Source: Tupaia tana (taxonomy: Eukaryota; Chordata; Mammalia; Scandentia; Tupaiidae). Taken from it: a stretch of DNA of 64,000 bases. The translations under genes were made by a program, and so were the position numbers. Each line of letters begins with the position of its first letter. Positions within the stretch are counted from its first letter, which is position 1. Where the stretch lies: the NCBI GenBank assembly GCA_026018925.1, contig JAKSZU010000016.1, forward strand, positions 83,068,990 to 83,132,989, written 5' to 3'. Below, piece by piece: positions 31,501 through 39,837 of this stretch. The notes below the pieces were generated by a model. That model searched no databases. It was not told the origin of the DNA and saw only the letters and a program-made list of their open reading frames with translations.

Positions 31501-34500
31501 AGGGAACTGAGCATTAGCATCACCTAGAGCCTTAAGAACTCCAGATGTCCGGGCCAGGCGCATATCAGTTCAGTCTGAATCTCTGGGGGTGGGAGCCAGG
31601 TAGTAGCGGGGTTTTCTTTCTCTATATCTCTCATCCTCCTTCCTATTTTTCTTCCCTCCTTCTTTCTTTCTATACGGTGCATATGCTTCCCAATGAGACA
31701 AAGAGAGAGAGAAAGAAAGTGAGACATCATCCCCCACCCCAGTGGGGAAATGGCCACATCATAATCCCTTGTCCTCTTGGGATTTGGGGCTTGCATCCAC
31801 ATGCGCCTGGTGTATTTTCCAAGCCACTGGGTCCGGGACTCGAACCACGCAGTCAGCCATGTGGGATTCAGCAGCCTTACCTTTCATGCCACCTGGCTGG
31901 CCCATTTTAGCAGGTGTTCTTAAAGCCTTTTTTTGCTTTTGTGGTAAAATATAAATAACATAAAACCATTTTAATTTTATTTTTTGGACAGGTTTTTGCT
32001 ATAGGGCATATATGCTCGCCAGAAAGACAGAGAGAAACAGAGAGACAGAAAGCGAGAAATAACCCCTCAGGGGGGATGGCCACACCGCAATCCCTTCTCC
32101 TTCATTCTCCTCTCAGGATCTTGGGCACACATGCACACGTGCCCGGTGTGAGTTTAAGCCACCAGGTCTGGGACTTGAACCGCGGTTAACTACATGGGAG
32201 TCCAGTGACAAAGTCATTACGCCAACTGCTAGTCCCCATTTTAACTATTTTCAAACATACATTGAGTTCAGTGGTATTAAGTATATTCACGATGTTGGGT
32301 GACCATCACCTCCATCCATCCCTGGAGTTTTCTCACCCTTCCGAAGTTCAGTACTGGTAGTCAATCCCACCCTCCCTCACCCCAACTCTGACAACTTCCA
32401 CTCTCCTGCCTGTGTCTATGGGTTTGCCCCCTGGGACCCTCACAGGAATAGAACGGTGCAGCATTTTCCTTCTCGTGACTGCGATCTCACTCAGCATAAT
32501 GTCTTTCATGTCTCCACCCAAGCTGTACCATGTATCCTGATTTTGTTTCTTTTAATGGCTGAATAATAGCTCGTCATATGTACTTAGCATGTTTTGTTTA
32601 TCTGCTCATGGATATTTGGATTGTTTCTATATTTTAGCTATTGTGATTTTTTTTCTTTTTTCTTTATGCCAGAGGGGATGTACCCTCTAGGAAATGGGGA
32701 GGGGAAGAGAGAGAAAGCACCCCTTGATGGGGGGCATGGTCACACTGCAATCCCTTCTCTTTCTCTCCATCCTGTCAGGATCTGGGGCACACAGGCACAT
32801 ATGACTACTGTGTTTTTTCAGGCTGCCAGGGTCAGGACTTGAACCATGGTCGGTTTTGTGGGATGTGGCTCTCTTTAACAATGGGGTGGCCCTTTTGTGA
32901 ATAATGCCACAAACACAGGTGTATAAATGCCTGCTTGAGACCTTGCTTTCACTTATTGGGGGCATATACCCAGCGGTGACCTGCCGGTCCTTCTGTAATT
33001 AGTTCGTTAAGGACTCACAGTGACGCTTCCCACGGTGGCTGCCTCGTCTTCCATTCCTGCCAGCAATGCACAAGGGTTCCAATTTCTTCATATCCTCTCC
33101 AACACTTATTTTCAGTTGTAATTGACATCCTAGAGGGTGTAAAGTGATATTTCATTTTGTTTTTCATTCTCATTTATTATCAGTTTTATTTCATTGGAAA
33201 GAAAAAGACTAGGAGGATATAATGCAGTCGGCATGCAAAATCGGGCAGATAATATCAGCCCCATGTCAAGGCCACTATTAAAACTCACGTGGGGTAGCTG
33301 ATGGCATGGTGGTGAGATGGCTGGGTTCCACGTGGCCAATCATGCAGTTCAGATTTTGGACCCGGTGGCTTGAAAAACACACTGAACATGTATGCCCAAA
33401 ACCCTGAGAGGAGAAAGGAGAAGGGATTGTGGCACGGCCATCCCTCGTGGGGTGTGCTTTCTTGCCTTTCCTCTCCCTTTCTCTGTTTGTGTCCAGTAAG
33501 TGCAAATAACGTATAGCAAAAATTAAAAATGAAACAAAATGGAAATTCACTGTGGTTTGATATCAGTGTTTTTTAAAGCTCCCAGCACATGCCAACCCAT
33601 GGCAAATTGGAAGAGCAGTATCTGGAACTCTGAGCCCAGGGAGGATTTGTCTTTGCACGACCCCGGTGGGGCTGGGTGGCCTTGTGGAGAATGCATCTCG
33701 CTTCCTGTTCACACACACTCTGGCCACTCCACGCTCCAGCTTTCTTTGATCAACAGTGTCTTGTCTCTAGGGCCAAGATGGTGACTGTCCCTGAGTCGTG
33801 GACCACCCCTCCAGAGGTAAAAGAAAAGATCCACCTGCTCTACCAGAAATCAGAGTTTTTGGAGAAGAGTATGAAGAACTTCTCAGGTAGGAAGGTGTGG
33901 GAAAGCTGGCGGCACCTGCACGCCCGCTCCGAGGCCCACGTGTCCCAGAGCCCCCGCACAGCCCTCCTCCGTCTCCCTCGGCCTTTCCTACTGTGCCACC
34001 AACCTCAGCCAGGACCTACCTCTGACCTCTCTCTGCTTCCTTTTCCCTTAGAAACGCTGCGTTCGGAACTGGAAACATTCAATGGTGAGTAGGGTGGTGG
34101 TCGGGTGTACTGACAGGTTCTTGTGATGGCCCTTAGGCTGTGGATTCGCGGCCCCATTTGAGAGTGAACCCGACACTGGGCAGGACGAAGGGCACAGCAG
34201 GCCCCGCAGCTGTGCCCAGTCCTCTGTGCCTGGCTGAGTTAACTCATCAGATCGCAGTCTCCCCTGCAGGCCTGGATGCCTGGGAGGCCTGGGCAGGGGC
34301 TCTTCGTCTCTCATTGTGGTAACAGCGTAACTCAGCCCTCCTAACGGGCTCACTCAGGACTTCTTTTCCCTGCAGTCCCGGAACTGATTGGCGCTCAGGC
34401 ACACGCTGGTGAGTGTCCAGACCAAGATGACAGCCTTGGCCTGCTGAGTCCCTGTGCTGTCCCTCACATCCTAGGAGAGTGGCCCTGTCTCTGCCTCCAG

Positions 34501-35121
34501 CAGCAGGGAGACCCCTGTGGGGAAGTTACCACGAGCCCCCAGCCAGGTATTCAAATTCCCTCTGCAGTTAATGTGACGCTGGATGCAGAAACCGCCCACC
34601 CCAACCTCATCTTCTCTGATGACCTGAAGAGTGTGAGACTTGGAAGCAAGTGGGACCGGCTGCCTGATCGCCCCGAGAGATTCAACAGCTGCATCATTGC
34701 CCTGGGCTCTCCAAGCTTCCTCTCCGGCCGCCATTACTGGGAGGTGGAGGTTGGAGACAAGACCGCGTGGGTCCTGGGAGTCTGCAGGGCACCCACGAGC
34801 AGGAAGGGGAGCATGACGCTGACACCAGAGAACGGCTACTGGGTGGTGATGATGACAAAGCGGAACGAGTACCAGGTGTCCACCTTTCCTCCGACCCGCC
34901 TGCGGGTGAGGGAGCCCCCCAGGCGCGTGGGCATCTTCCTGGACTACACAGCTGGAGGCATTTCCTTCTACAACGTAACAGCTCGATCCCACATTTACAC
35001 ATTCACTGGCTTCTCTTTCTCTGGGCCCCTCCAACCTATCTTCAGCCCCGGGACGCATGACGGAGGGAAGAACACGGGTTCCCTGAGCATCTGTACAGTG
35101 GGCAGCCAGGGGGCTCACTGA
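19282..35121 (+). CDS. MEFV: MEFV, pyrin (complete ten-exon coding sequence, 825 aa as spliced here)
   Basis: Pyrin is a cytosolic inflammasome sensor of RhoA inactivation: it nucleates ASC through its pyrin domain and leads to caspase-1 activation. The exons are 19282-19558, 24918-25685, 27536-27882, 28268-28363, 30473-30703, 31154-31176, 33771-33886, 34052-34084, 34376-34408 and 34568-35121. All introns are GT-AG, and the joined frame is open for 2478 bp including the stop. Domains: pyrin domain 1-92; linker with the two kinase/14-3-3 serines (S202 and S236, human S208 and S242); B-box zinc finger about 419-451; coiled coil about 465-630; B30.2/SPRY 642-825. Human pyrin is 781 aa; the surplus lies almost wholly in exon 2. 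The gene looks functional, with no frameshift or stop. Several SINEs sit in introns 1, 2, 4 and 6. Confidence 0.95.
20045..20268 (-). mobile_element. SINE S4
   Basis: TTGCCAGAGGGTGTGTGCATGTGCC ... CCACTAGACTATGGGACTGGCCC, in MEFV intron 1. Confidence 0.82.
20269..20544. other. MEFV intron 1, nothing recognised
   Basis: AT-rich intron sequence with no nameable feature. Confidence 0.4.
20545..20726 (-). mobile_element. SINE S2
   Basis: AT-rich tail side then (GA)n; ends ACACCACCTCTTGGCCTCC. Confidence 0.86.
20731..20967 (-). mobile_element. SINE S3
   Basis: Abuts the previous copy; lacks the TTTTTGCTA part; ends GCACCTGCTGGTCCCC. Confidence 0.86.
21149..21412 (+). mobile_element. SINE S1, young copy
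   Basis: Near-consensus. AAAAATTAAG occurs before and after. Confidence 0.93.
21482..21688 (+). mobile_element. SINE S2
   Basis: Complete T+ type end: AATAAATAAATAAATAAAG, then ATTCTTTAAAA. Duplication AAAATGATGTCCC on both sides. Confidence 0.93.
21758..21916 (-). mobile_element. SINE S2
   Basis: Duplication CAAATTTTATTAA on both sides. Confidence 0.91.
22030..22201 (-). mobile_element. SINE S2
   Basis: TTTAAGAATTATTTTATTTA start and CACCTGCCGGCCCC end. Confidence 0.9.
22223..22418 (-). mobile_element. SINE S2
   Basis: Duplication ACTGAAGTCCTTTTT on both sides. Confidence 0.92.
22463..22707 (+). mobile_element. SINE S1, shortened 3' end
   Basis: Deletion removes CACGCGCCCTATAG...AAACC near the end, destroying the 3' stem arm. 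Duplication AAAGTTTTTTCTG on both sides. Confidence 0.91.
22733..22964 (-). mobile_element. SINE S1, shortened 3' end
   Basis: The TTTTTGCTATAGGGCG...CTCGCC part is missing between poly(T) and GAGAGAGAC. CTGCCATTTCT flanks both sides. Confidence 0.88.
23048..23220 (+). mobile_element. SINE S2
   Basis: CGGGGCCAGTAAATGGTGTGG head, (AAT)n tail. Confidence 0.84.
23310..23518 (-). mobile_element. SINE S1 with internal deletion
   Basis: Poly(T) is joined directly to AGAAATCACCCCCC, so the whole CT-rich and 3' arm segment is lost. AAATAAATT flanks both sides. Confidence 0.89.
23579..23824 (-). mobile_element. SINE S1
   Basis: Preceded by (CT)n. TTAACTGTCT occurs on both sides. Confidence 0.9.
24123..24368 (+). 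mobile_element. SINE S3
   Basis: Head GGGGTTAGCAGGTTGCATAGTGG, end CTATAGCAAAATATCTC. Confidence 0.87.
24522..24774 (-). mobile_element. SINE S3
   Basis: 144 bp upstream of MEFV exon 2; ends CCACCGGCTGACCCC. Confidence 0.87.
24918..25685 (+). CDS. MEFV: MEFV exon 2 (long form)
   Basis: The acceptor is ATTTCAG|AGTATC, which rebuilds the expected E-Y-x-T-Q junction (residue 93). The frame stays open to a strong donor TTCAG|GTAAGG at 25686. The exon has 768 bp against 633 bp in human. It contains [13 protein letters not shown] (S202) and [10 protein letters not shown] (S236), the equivalents of human S208 and S242 that PKN1/2 phosphorylate to recruit 14-3-3. The human-equivalent exon end lies at about 25529 (CACAG|GTCTGG), a much weaker donor that is also in frame; using it would remove 52 codons and give a 773-aa protein. 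Which donor is used cannot be told from DNA alone. Confidence 0.9.
25992..26251 (+). mobile_element. SINE S1, young copy
   Basis: The B box is deleted (GTCGACCGTCCAGACCC), so it could not be transcribed from its own promoter now. Duplication AAAAATACCTGCTTTT on both sides. Confidence 0.93.
26252..27222. other. MEFV intron 2, possibly old repeats
   Basis: 26390-26450 (ATAACAGAAATCCCACAGCAATAGCGGCTTAAGCAACACAGAAG) resembles a dispersed old mammalian repeat, family not assigned. 26690-26860 may be a ruined SINE. No exon. Confidence 0.35.
27223..27480 (+). mobile_element. SINE S3/S4
   Basis: GGGAGCCAGCCACTGGCATGG head, 55 bp upstream of MEFV exon 3; end CACCCTCTAGCAAATTAAAC. Confidence 0.83.
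27536..27882 (+). CDS. MEFV: MEFV exon 3 (B-box)
   Basis: The 347-bp exon (human 350) begins CCCCAG|GGAGGCCACC and ends ATACAAG|GTAGGT. It rebuilds G-R-P-P-D at the junction and carries the B-box: C419, H422, C431, D434, C439, C442, H448 and H451 keep the zinc-ligand spacing. Confidence 0.95.
28268..28363 (+). CDS. MEFV: MEFV exon 4 (coiled coil)
   Basis: The 96-bp exon is the same length as in human. It encodes [20 protein letters not shown]..., the start of the coiled coil used for trimerisation. The donor is CTTCCTG|GTAAGG. The first two residues are E-Q where human has K-K. Confidence 0.95.
28771..29025 (-). mobile_element. SINE S3 antisense in MEFV intron 4
   Basis: Starts CTTCTTTTTTCAG|AGAG, which looks like a 3' splice site. 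Duplication GACAATGTATAC / TACAATGTATAC. Confidence 0.9.
29039..29232 (-). mobile_element. SINE S2
   Basis: The third ACA(A/G)TGTATACTTT follows it, so it used the same target as its left neighbour. Confidence 0.9.
29485..29524. repeat. (TA)n(TG)n microsatellite
   Basis: ATATATATATGTGTGCG then pure TG repeat. Confidence 0.9.
29940..30265 (-). mobile_element. MaLR LTR (MLT1-like)
   Basis: The reverse reads GTCCTCAGAGTGTGGCCCTAGTTGGAGAAAGGG ... GACTGTGTCCTTATAC ... CTGTGAGACAATACATTTCTGTCACTTAAG, the MLT1 pattern. It lies in MEFV intron 4. Confidence 0.65.
30473..30703 (+). CDS. MEFV: MEFV exon 5 (coiled coil)
   Basis: The 231-bp exon is the same length as in human. It encodes a Gln/Glu/Leu-rich helix ([23 protein letters not shown]). 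The acceptor is TCTCCCAG|AGACAA and the donor GTGCAG|GTGAGT. Confidence 0.95.
30704..31153. other. MEFV intron 5, nothing recognised
   Basis: GC-moderate intron; the 382-codon antisense frame over it is a shadow with no family resemblance. Confidence 0.5.
31154..31176 (+). CDS. MEFV: MEFV exon 6 (23-bp micro-exon)
   Basis: The 23-bp exon matches the human exon 6 length exactly. It has flanking CTCCTAG and GTATGG and encodes DVGVTLH plus two bases of the next codon. It is too short to show as an open frame and was found by splice-phase matching. Confidence 0.93.
31500..31615 (+). mobile_element. MER5A-like fragment
   Basis: GCATTAGCATCACCTAGAGCCTTAAGAACTCC and CAGTCTGAATCTCTGGGGGTGGGAGCC follow the MER5A pattern. 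Confidence 0.55.
31655..31903 (-). mobile_element. SINE S3
   Basis: TATACGGTGCATATGCTTCCC, ends CCACCTGGCTGGCCC. Confidence 0.85.
31979..32236 (-). mobile_element. SINE S1
   Basis: CCATTTTAA flanks both sides; inserted at the edge of the L1 relic. Confidence 0.91.
32237..33180 (-). mobile_element. L1 3' region, antisense, split by a SINE
   Basis: AATGGCTGAATAATAGCTCGTCATATG, GGATATTTGGATTGTTTCTATATTTTAGCTATTGTGA, then after the SINE ATAATGCCACAAACACAGGTGTATAAATG and CAGCAATGCACAAGGGTTCCAATTTCTTCATATCC. This is the antisense of the L1 ORF2 end and 3' UTR of L1M/L1MA type. Confidence 0.85.
32648..32892 (-). mobile_element. SINE S4 inserted in L1
   Basis: TATGCCAGAGGGGATGTACCC ... GGGGTGGCCC. 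TTGTGA(T/A) occurs on both sides. Confidence 0.8.
33290..33538 (+). mobile_element. SINE S3
   Basis: About 230 bp upstream of MEFV exon 7; GGGGTAGCTGATGGCATGG head, ACGTATAGCAAAAATTAAAAATG end. Confidence 0.85.
33771..33886 (+). CDS. MEFV: MEFV exon 7
   Basis: The 116-bp exon is the same length as in human. It lies between GTCTCTAG and GTAGGA. The coding text ([27 protein letters not shown]) continues the helical region. Confidence 0.95.
34052..34084 (+). CDS. MEFV: MEFV exon 8 (33-bp micro-exon)
   Basis: The 33-bp exon is the same length as in human. It encodes [11 protein letters not shown] between TTCCCTTAG and GTGAGT. Confidence 0.94.
34376..34408 (+). CDS. MEFV: MEFV exon 9 (33-bp micro-exon)
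   Basis: The 33-bp exon is the same length as in human. It encodes [11 protein letters not shown] between CCCTGCAG and GTGAGT. The residues are identical to those I remember for human pyrin. Confidence 0.95.
34568..35121 (+). CDS. MEFV: MEFV exon 10 (B30.2/SPRY domain) with stop codon
   Basis: The 554-bp exon, including TGA at 35119-35121, is the same length as in human. It encodes the PRY-SPRY fold ([32 protein letters not shown] core, [19 protein letters not shown]). At sites of human familial Mediterranean fever variants it has Thr at the M694 position (codon 34855-34857), Ala at the V726 position (34951-34953) and His at the R761 position (35056-35058). M680 and K695 are unchanged. Confidence 0.97.
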
Positions 35122-35530
35122 ATGCCCAGCACCGCGTTGCTACGCAAGCCACTGGCCTGCTATCGTGCACTCACCCAGTTGACAGTCATTACTGAGCACC
35201 TACTAGTGCCAGCTGCCGTGCGGATATAATGAGTGAGATTCCCTGTGCCCAAGGAGCTCCCGAATGCTAGCAGACGTGAGCTAGGCAGGCAAATCCCGGG
35301 AAATCCAGGACGGCAACACGCACATACTCGTGACACGGTGAGTCTCAGAGGAGCAAGGACACAGCCGCACAGTAAACCCGTTCACGCATCAGCACGCTCT
35401 GACGTGCCAAGGCAGATGCTGCCCTCACCTCCCCTCAGAACCCACGCAGAGATGTGTCCCCTCATCCTGTCCACCCTGAGGACATGGGAAGTACAGAGAA
35501 AACACAAGCAGACTGGATTGTTATAGAAGT
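35122..35530 (+). other. MEFV 3' UTR region with a possible old repeat
   Basis: TTACTGAGCACCTACTAGTGCCAGCTGCCGTG at 35190-35222 resembles a common old mammalian repeat core. The rest is unassigned. Confidence 0.4.
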
Positions 35531-35962
35531 TTTTTTGTTTGAGAGACTTGTGCTATGGGGTGCATACACTTGCCAGAGAGACAGAAAGTAAGACATCACC
35601 CACCTCGGGGGGATGGCCATGCTGCAATCCCTTCTCCTCCATTTTTTAAAGAATTGTTTTAACTTTTAAAAATTGATTTATTGACTTATTTTAATTTTAC
35701 CAGAGAGGAACGGGGTGGGGGTGGGGAGTGAGAAAACAAGCCGCCAAGTCCAGGACTCAAAACCACAGTTGGTCATGTAGGACTCCAGCACCCTTAACCA
35801 CCACGCCACTGGCTGGCCCCTCCTCCATTCTTCTCTCAGGATTTTGGGCACACACACACATGTACCTGGCATGAGTTTATAAACGACCAGGTCCAGGATT
35901 CAAACCACAGTTGACTACATGGGAATCCAGCGACATAACCATTACACCATCTGCTGGTCCCT
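35531..35962 (-). mobile_element. SINE S1/S3 split by a nested S2
   Basis: Pieces 35531-35642 and 35822-35962 join into one antisense copy. CTCCTCCATT is duplicated at the break. Confidence 0.9.
35643..35821 (-). mobile_element. SINE S2 nested inside the preceding copy
   Basis: ATTTTTTAAAGAATTGTTTTAAC start, GCCACTGGCTGGCCCC end; flanked by CTCCTCCATT on both sides. S2 is therefore younger than this long copy. Confidence 0.92.
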
Positions 35963-36721
35963 TTGAAGTATTTTTGTACTTGGATTAATGAATTATGATT
36001 CTTAAGAGTATTGGTTGGGCCTCATGAATAAATCAATTAGAAAATGTGGTTGCATTTGTCACTTGATTGATCACTGTGGGGCCTCATTTCCCTGAGTGAA
36101 AGGGATGGGGCTGTTAGAGTGGAGAATCAGTTGATGCATGTTCTGAGTGTTGGATAATCGTCTTGGTTTGTACTGGAAACCTGCCGCGATCACGGGAGTA
36201 AGACCCAGAGTGAGTTTGTCTTTCCACATCAGGCTTTACTGCATAGCATGAAATTGAGCATGGCAGAGCAGTCAGGTCGGGGGTGAGAACGACTCATGCT
36301 AACCATCACCCTAAGTGGTCCCCAGATGTCCCAAGACTACCTTTGGAGGGAGCCACTCCGATCTGTTCCTGGAAGTCTCACAAACAAACTGAGGCTGGGA
36401 CAAGGTAGCGAGTCTTGGACACAAGCTTCAGTACCAAGGTCTGCAAGTCTTTCGGAGCAGCCAGGAGTGATGTGCTCTGGTCACAGTACCAGAAGCAAAT
36501 GGCAAAGTGGCTTTCAAGAGGGTTTCTTTTCTGCTTCCAAGTGGCAGTCTCTTAGATTAGCACCTGTGTCTAAGATTAGCACACACAGAGGGTCTGACCC
36601 TCTCCTCTTGCGTGGACTGGTGTGTGTGGAGATAGGCCTGGGTGTCTGTTACTGCAGGGCATTCCCATTATGTCCTCAGTTTGGCAGGCAAAGGGAGGAA
36701 CTGGAGCTGTATGTGTCATGC
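35963..36721. other. intergenic, nothing recognised
   Basis: About 760 bp without exon or repeat I can name, apart from the AATAAA at 36027. Confidence 0.4.
36027..36032 (+). terminator. possible MEFV polyadenylation signal AATAAA
   Basis: An AATAAA lies about 0.9 kb after the MEFV stop in sequence that is not SINE, a plausible distance for a 3' UTR. A nested SINE pair (35531-35962) would then be inside the UTR. No transcript evidence is available. Confidence 0.3.
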
Positions 36722-36892
36722 TTTTTTTTTTTTTAAGAATTATTTTTTAACTTTATTTATTTTCATTTGACCAGTGAAGGGCAGAGAGAGAGAGAGGGAA
36801 AGTGAGAAAGCAAGCTGCCAGGTCTGGGACTCGCACCACGGTCAGCCATGTGGGAATCCAGCACCTTGACCACCACACCACCTGCCAGTCCC
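36722..36892 (-). mobile_element. SINE S2
   Basis: Duplication TGTGTCATGCTTTTT on both sides. Confidence 0.93.
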
Positions 36893-37047
36893 ATGTGTCA
36901 TGCTTTTTGCTCCTCAGTGCAGCTCTGTCCTGTCAGAATCCACTTAGGGTAACATAGTGCCTCCACAGAAACCTGGGAGCCTGTGGAACAGTAGGTACTC
37001 TCATTCACATGGCCCTTCTTTTGTCCCCCATTTAAAGAGACATGGAG

Positions 37048-37317
37048 AGACCAGCAGTTAGTGTAATGGCTATGTTGCTGGACTCCCACATAGTCGACCG
37101 CGGTTCGAGTCCCGGACCCGGTGGCTTAAACTCACGCCGGGCGCGTGTGCGTGCGTGCCCAAGATCCCGAGAGGAGAATGGAGGAGACGGGATTGCGGTG
37201 TGGCCATCGCCCCGGGGGGTGATTTCCTGCTTTCTGTCTCTCTGTCTCTCTCTGTCTGGTGAGCGCACGCGCCCTATAGCAAAAACCTCTCCAAAAAAAA
37301 AAAAAAAGAAAAAAAAA
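37048..37317 (+). mobile_element. SINE S1, best-preserved copy
   Basis: Exact B box GGTTCGAGTCC at 37102-37112, GGGCGCGTGTG arm and CGCACGCGCCC arm intact. Duplication AGAGACATGGAGAG on both sides. Confidence 0.95.
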
Positions 37318-37698
37318 AGAGACATGGAGAGGAGGGATGTAAGCAGTACAAGCAGATGAAACTCCACACCCCATACAACACCTCTATCTTTACCACTAGA
37401 GTCTGGATTGGACTCACAGGTGCTCTGTGGTAGTGGCCAGAGCACGTGAATACACGCTCTGCTTCCTTCAGGGAGCTTTCTTCTACACATACAATCCACA
37501 TGCTGCCGACGATCATGTGCCCTATTGTTTAGCTGTTCCCTACAGCTGAACATGTTATTTCCAATTCTCCCGTTTTAAGTTTTCCATGAACTTCAGCTTT
37601 GTATTTTCACCCATCATAAACAGACTTTTCTCCTGTGCTATTCCTAACATTCCTGAAATATTTTATAATACTTGCTACAGTTTGCCATGCCATCCTCT
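37318..37698. other. nothing recognised
   Basis: Unique intergenic sequence between two SINEs. Confidence 0.4.
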
Positions 37699-37866
37699 GG
37701 GCGCGTGTGCGTACGATCCCAAGATCCCGAGAGGAGAATGGAGGAGAAGCGACTGCAGCGTGGCCATCCCCCCTGGAGGTTGATTTCTCGCTTTCTGTCT
37801 CTCTCTCTCTGTCTTTCTGGTGAGCACATGCACCCTATAGCAAAAACGTCTCCAAAAAAAAAAAAA
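37699..37866 (+). mobile_element. SINE S1, 5'-truncated
   Basis: It begins at GGGCGCGTGTGCG, the first base of the body, and has no tRNA head, as expected from incomplete reverse transcription. Confidence 0.92.
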
Positions 37867-38125
37867 CATTTTTGCTGATTTAATACAGATATATGGAGTC
37901 TTACCTCTGTTCAGTTACCTGTTGGTGAGACGGTGAATTTTTCATGCTTTCTGCTTTTTGCTTTATTCTATAGAAAAAGTACACCTCCTTTGACTACTTG
38001 CTATTTGGAATCCAGATATCAAACTTAGTTATTCATAGTACTTTTTCATAAATATTTTAGATAGTAAATGTTTGTATCTGTCAGATGAAATTTCTCTGGT
38101 TGGTGGTTTTTTAAATTGAGATACA

Positions 38126-38360
38126 GGGGCCAACAGGTGGTGTGGTGGTTAAGGCACTGAATTCCAACATGGCCAACTATGGTTCGAGTACCAGACCTGG
38201 CAGTTTGAGAATCATGCTGGACGCATGTACATGTGTACCCAAAATCCCAAGTGGGGAATGGAGAAGGGATTACATTGTGGCCATTTCCCTGGGAAGTGAT
38301 TTCTCATTTTCCCTTTCTCCCTCTCTCCAGAGAACACGTGCCCCCTATGGCAAAAACCTA
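38126..38360 (+). mobile_element. SINE S3
   Basis: GGGGCCAACAGGTGGTGTGG head; ends CCTATGGCAAAAACC. Confidence 0.89.
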
Positions 38361-38362
38361 AA

Positions 38363-38363
38363 A

Positions 38364-38428
<65 letters not shown>

Positions 38429-38456
38429 GAAAGAAAGAAAGAAAAAGAGAAAGATA
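38363..38456. repeat. (GA)n/(GAAA)n microsatellite
   Basis: It grew from the A-rich tail of the preceding SINE. Confidence 0.95.
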
Positions 38457-38664
38457 TAAATCACACATCATAAAACTTATCCCTTTAAGGTGCACATTTT
38501 GGTGCCCAAAATCTGGAGGAGAGGAAGAAACAGAGGAGAAGGGATTGTGCTGTGACTGTTTTCCATGGGGGTACTCGATTTGCCCCCACTCCCACGCCCT
38601 CACCATGAACACGGGACTAAGACCCCCCAGATGCCATTTTGTTTTTCCACAGTGTCAGACTTTA

Positions 38665-38764
38665 TTGCACCTGGTGTGTTTTTCAAGCTGCCAGGTTCAC
38701 GACAAACTGAGCCACCAACCTTGTGGGATCCAGCAGCCTTAACACCGTGCCACTGTCTGGGCCT
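38665..38764 (-). mobile_element. SINE S4 head fragment
   Basis: CACCTGGTGTGTTTTTCAAGCTGCCAGG, TTGTGGGATCCAGCAGCCTTAACACCGTGCCACTG. Confidence 0.55.
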
Positions 38765-38939
38765 AGAATATTAAATTCTTAACTAACTCTTTAAACATTT
38801 TTTCAATTATAAAAATAATATTCATTTTTTGAAAACGTATACTTTTAATAGTGAAAAATCCCCCTTTAATCCTATACCATAGTGATAACTACTGTTAACC
38901 CTTGCAGCATATTTCTCCAGCTAAATAAAACTATTATTT

Positions 38940-39190
38940 TGGTGCCAGCTAGTAGTGGGGTGGTTAAAGCAACTGGATCCCACATGGCTGACTGCATGAC
39001 TCGAGTCCTGACCTGGTGGCTTGAGAAACATGCGGGACGTGCACATGTGTGCATTTGTGCCCCCAAATCCCAAGAGGAGAATGGAAAAGGGATTGTAGCA
39101 TGGTCATCTCTCCTGAGGGGTACTTTCTCACTTCTCACTCACTCTTCCTTGGAAAGCACATGTACCCTATAGCAAAACAAAAACAAAACC
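38940..39190 (+). mobile_element. SINE S3
   Basis: GTGCCAGCTAGTAGTGGGGTGG head; ends ACCCTATAGCAAAACAAAAAC. Confidence 0.86.
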
Positions 39191-39297
39191 CTAACATTTC
39201 ATTTCCAAAGTTGTATTTTTAATTTTATTATTATTGTCCCTCTTCACTCCCCCCTATTTCCACCTCTCACCTATGAGTAACCGTCTTAATCTAGTGT

Positions 39298-39352
39298 GGG
39301 GCCAGCAGATGGTGTAGTGATTATGTCACTGGACTTCTATGTCTGAGCCCCA
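39298..39352 (+). mobile_element. SINE head-only fragment
   Basis: GGGGCCAGCAGATGGTGTAGTGATTATGTCACTGGAC, then the copy ends near the anticodon region. Confidence 0.65.
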
Positions 39353-39404
39353 TGCAGAAGCCTCTCCATCTTTGAACTTTACATTATACTTGCATCCTCC
39401 TTTT

Positions 39405-39837
39405 GCCCAGAGTAAATAAAGTGATTAGTAGTCTTACTGTCTTTGCTATCTAGTCCAAAACCTTTTTATTTAGATGTTCCTAAGCAATTAACTACCAATC
39501 ACCAGACCCCTGCCTGGAGCCATGAGGATCATTAAACAAAGGTCTGGAGAAAGACCTTAGAAATAATGAACCTGAGGGACTCAGCTTCTCTAACAGCTTT
39601 TGCATGGGAACCACACTCCCTTTCCTCTTCACCCCCTCCTCAGTTTCCATTGTAGTCACCATATCAACCCAGAATTGATTGTGACCTTTGCCTATAGAAG
39701 TACCCCTCTCCTTCCACTTGGGGTTGCAGGGTTTTGAAACATGAGTCCCCTCGTATGCCGCCGGCCTATTAATCAATAAAACTCCAATGAATTTGGCTGT
39801 CTGGATGTCCTTTTATTTCTCACTAGACTATAACAAG
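39405..39837 (+). mobile_element. possible LTR
   Basis: AATCAATAAAACTCC (39771-39785) followed by a T-rich end TTTTATTTCTCACTAGAC recalls the R-U5 part of a retroviral LTR. Ends and family are unresolved; no coding part. Confidence 0.35.

Noticed and set aside
34471..35118. 215-codon antisense frame over MEFV exon 10
   Set aside because: Shadow of the B30.2 coding frame.
37048..37125. tRNA gene-like sequences with A and B boxes
   Set aside because: Acceptor and anticodon stems do not close into a tRNA cloverleaf, and every case continues into a SINE body; these are SINE heads, not tRNA genes.
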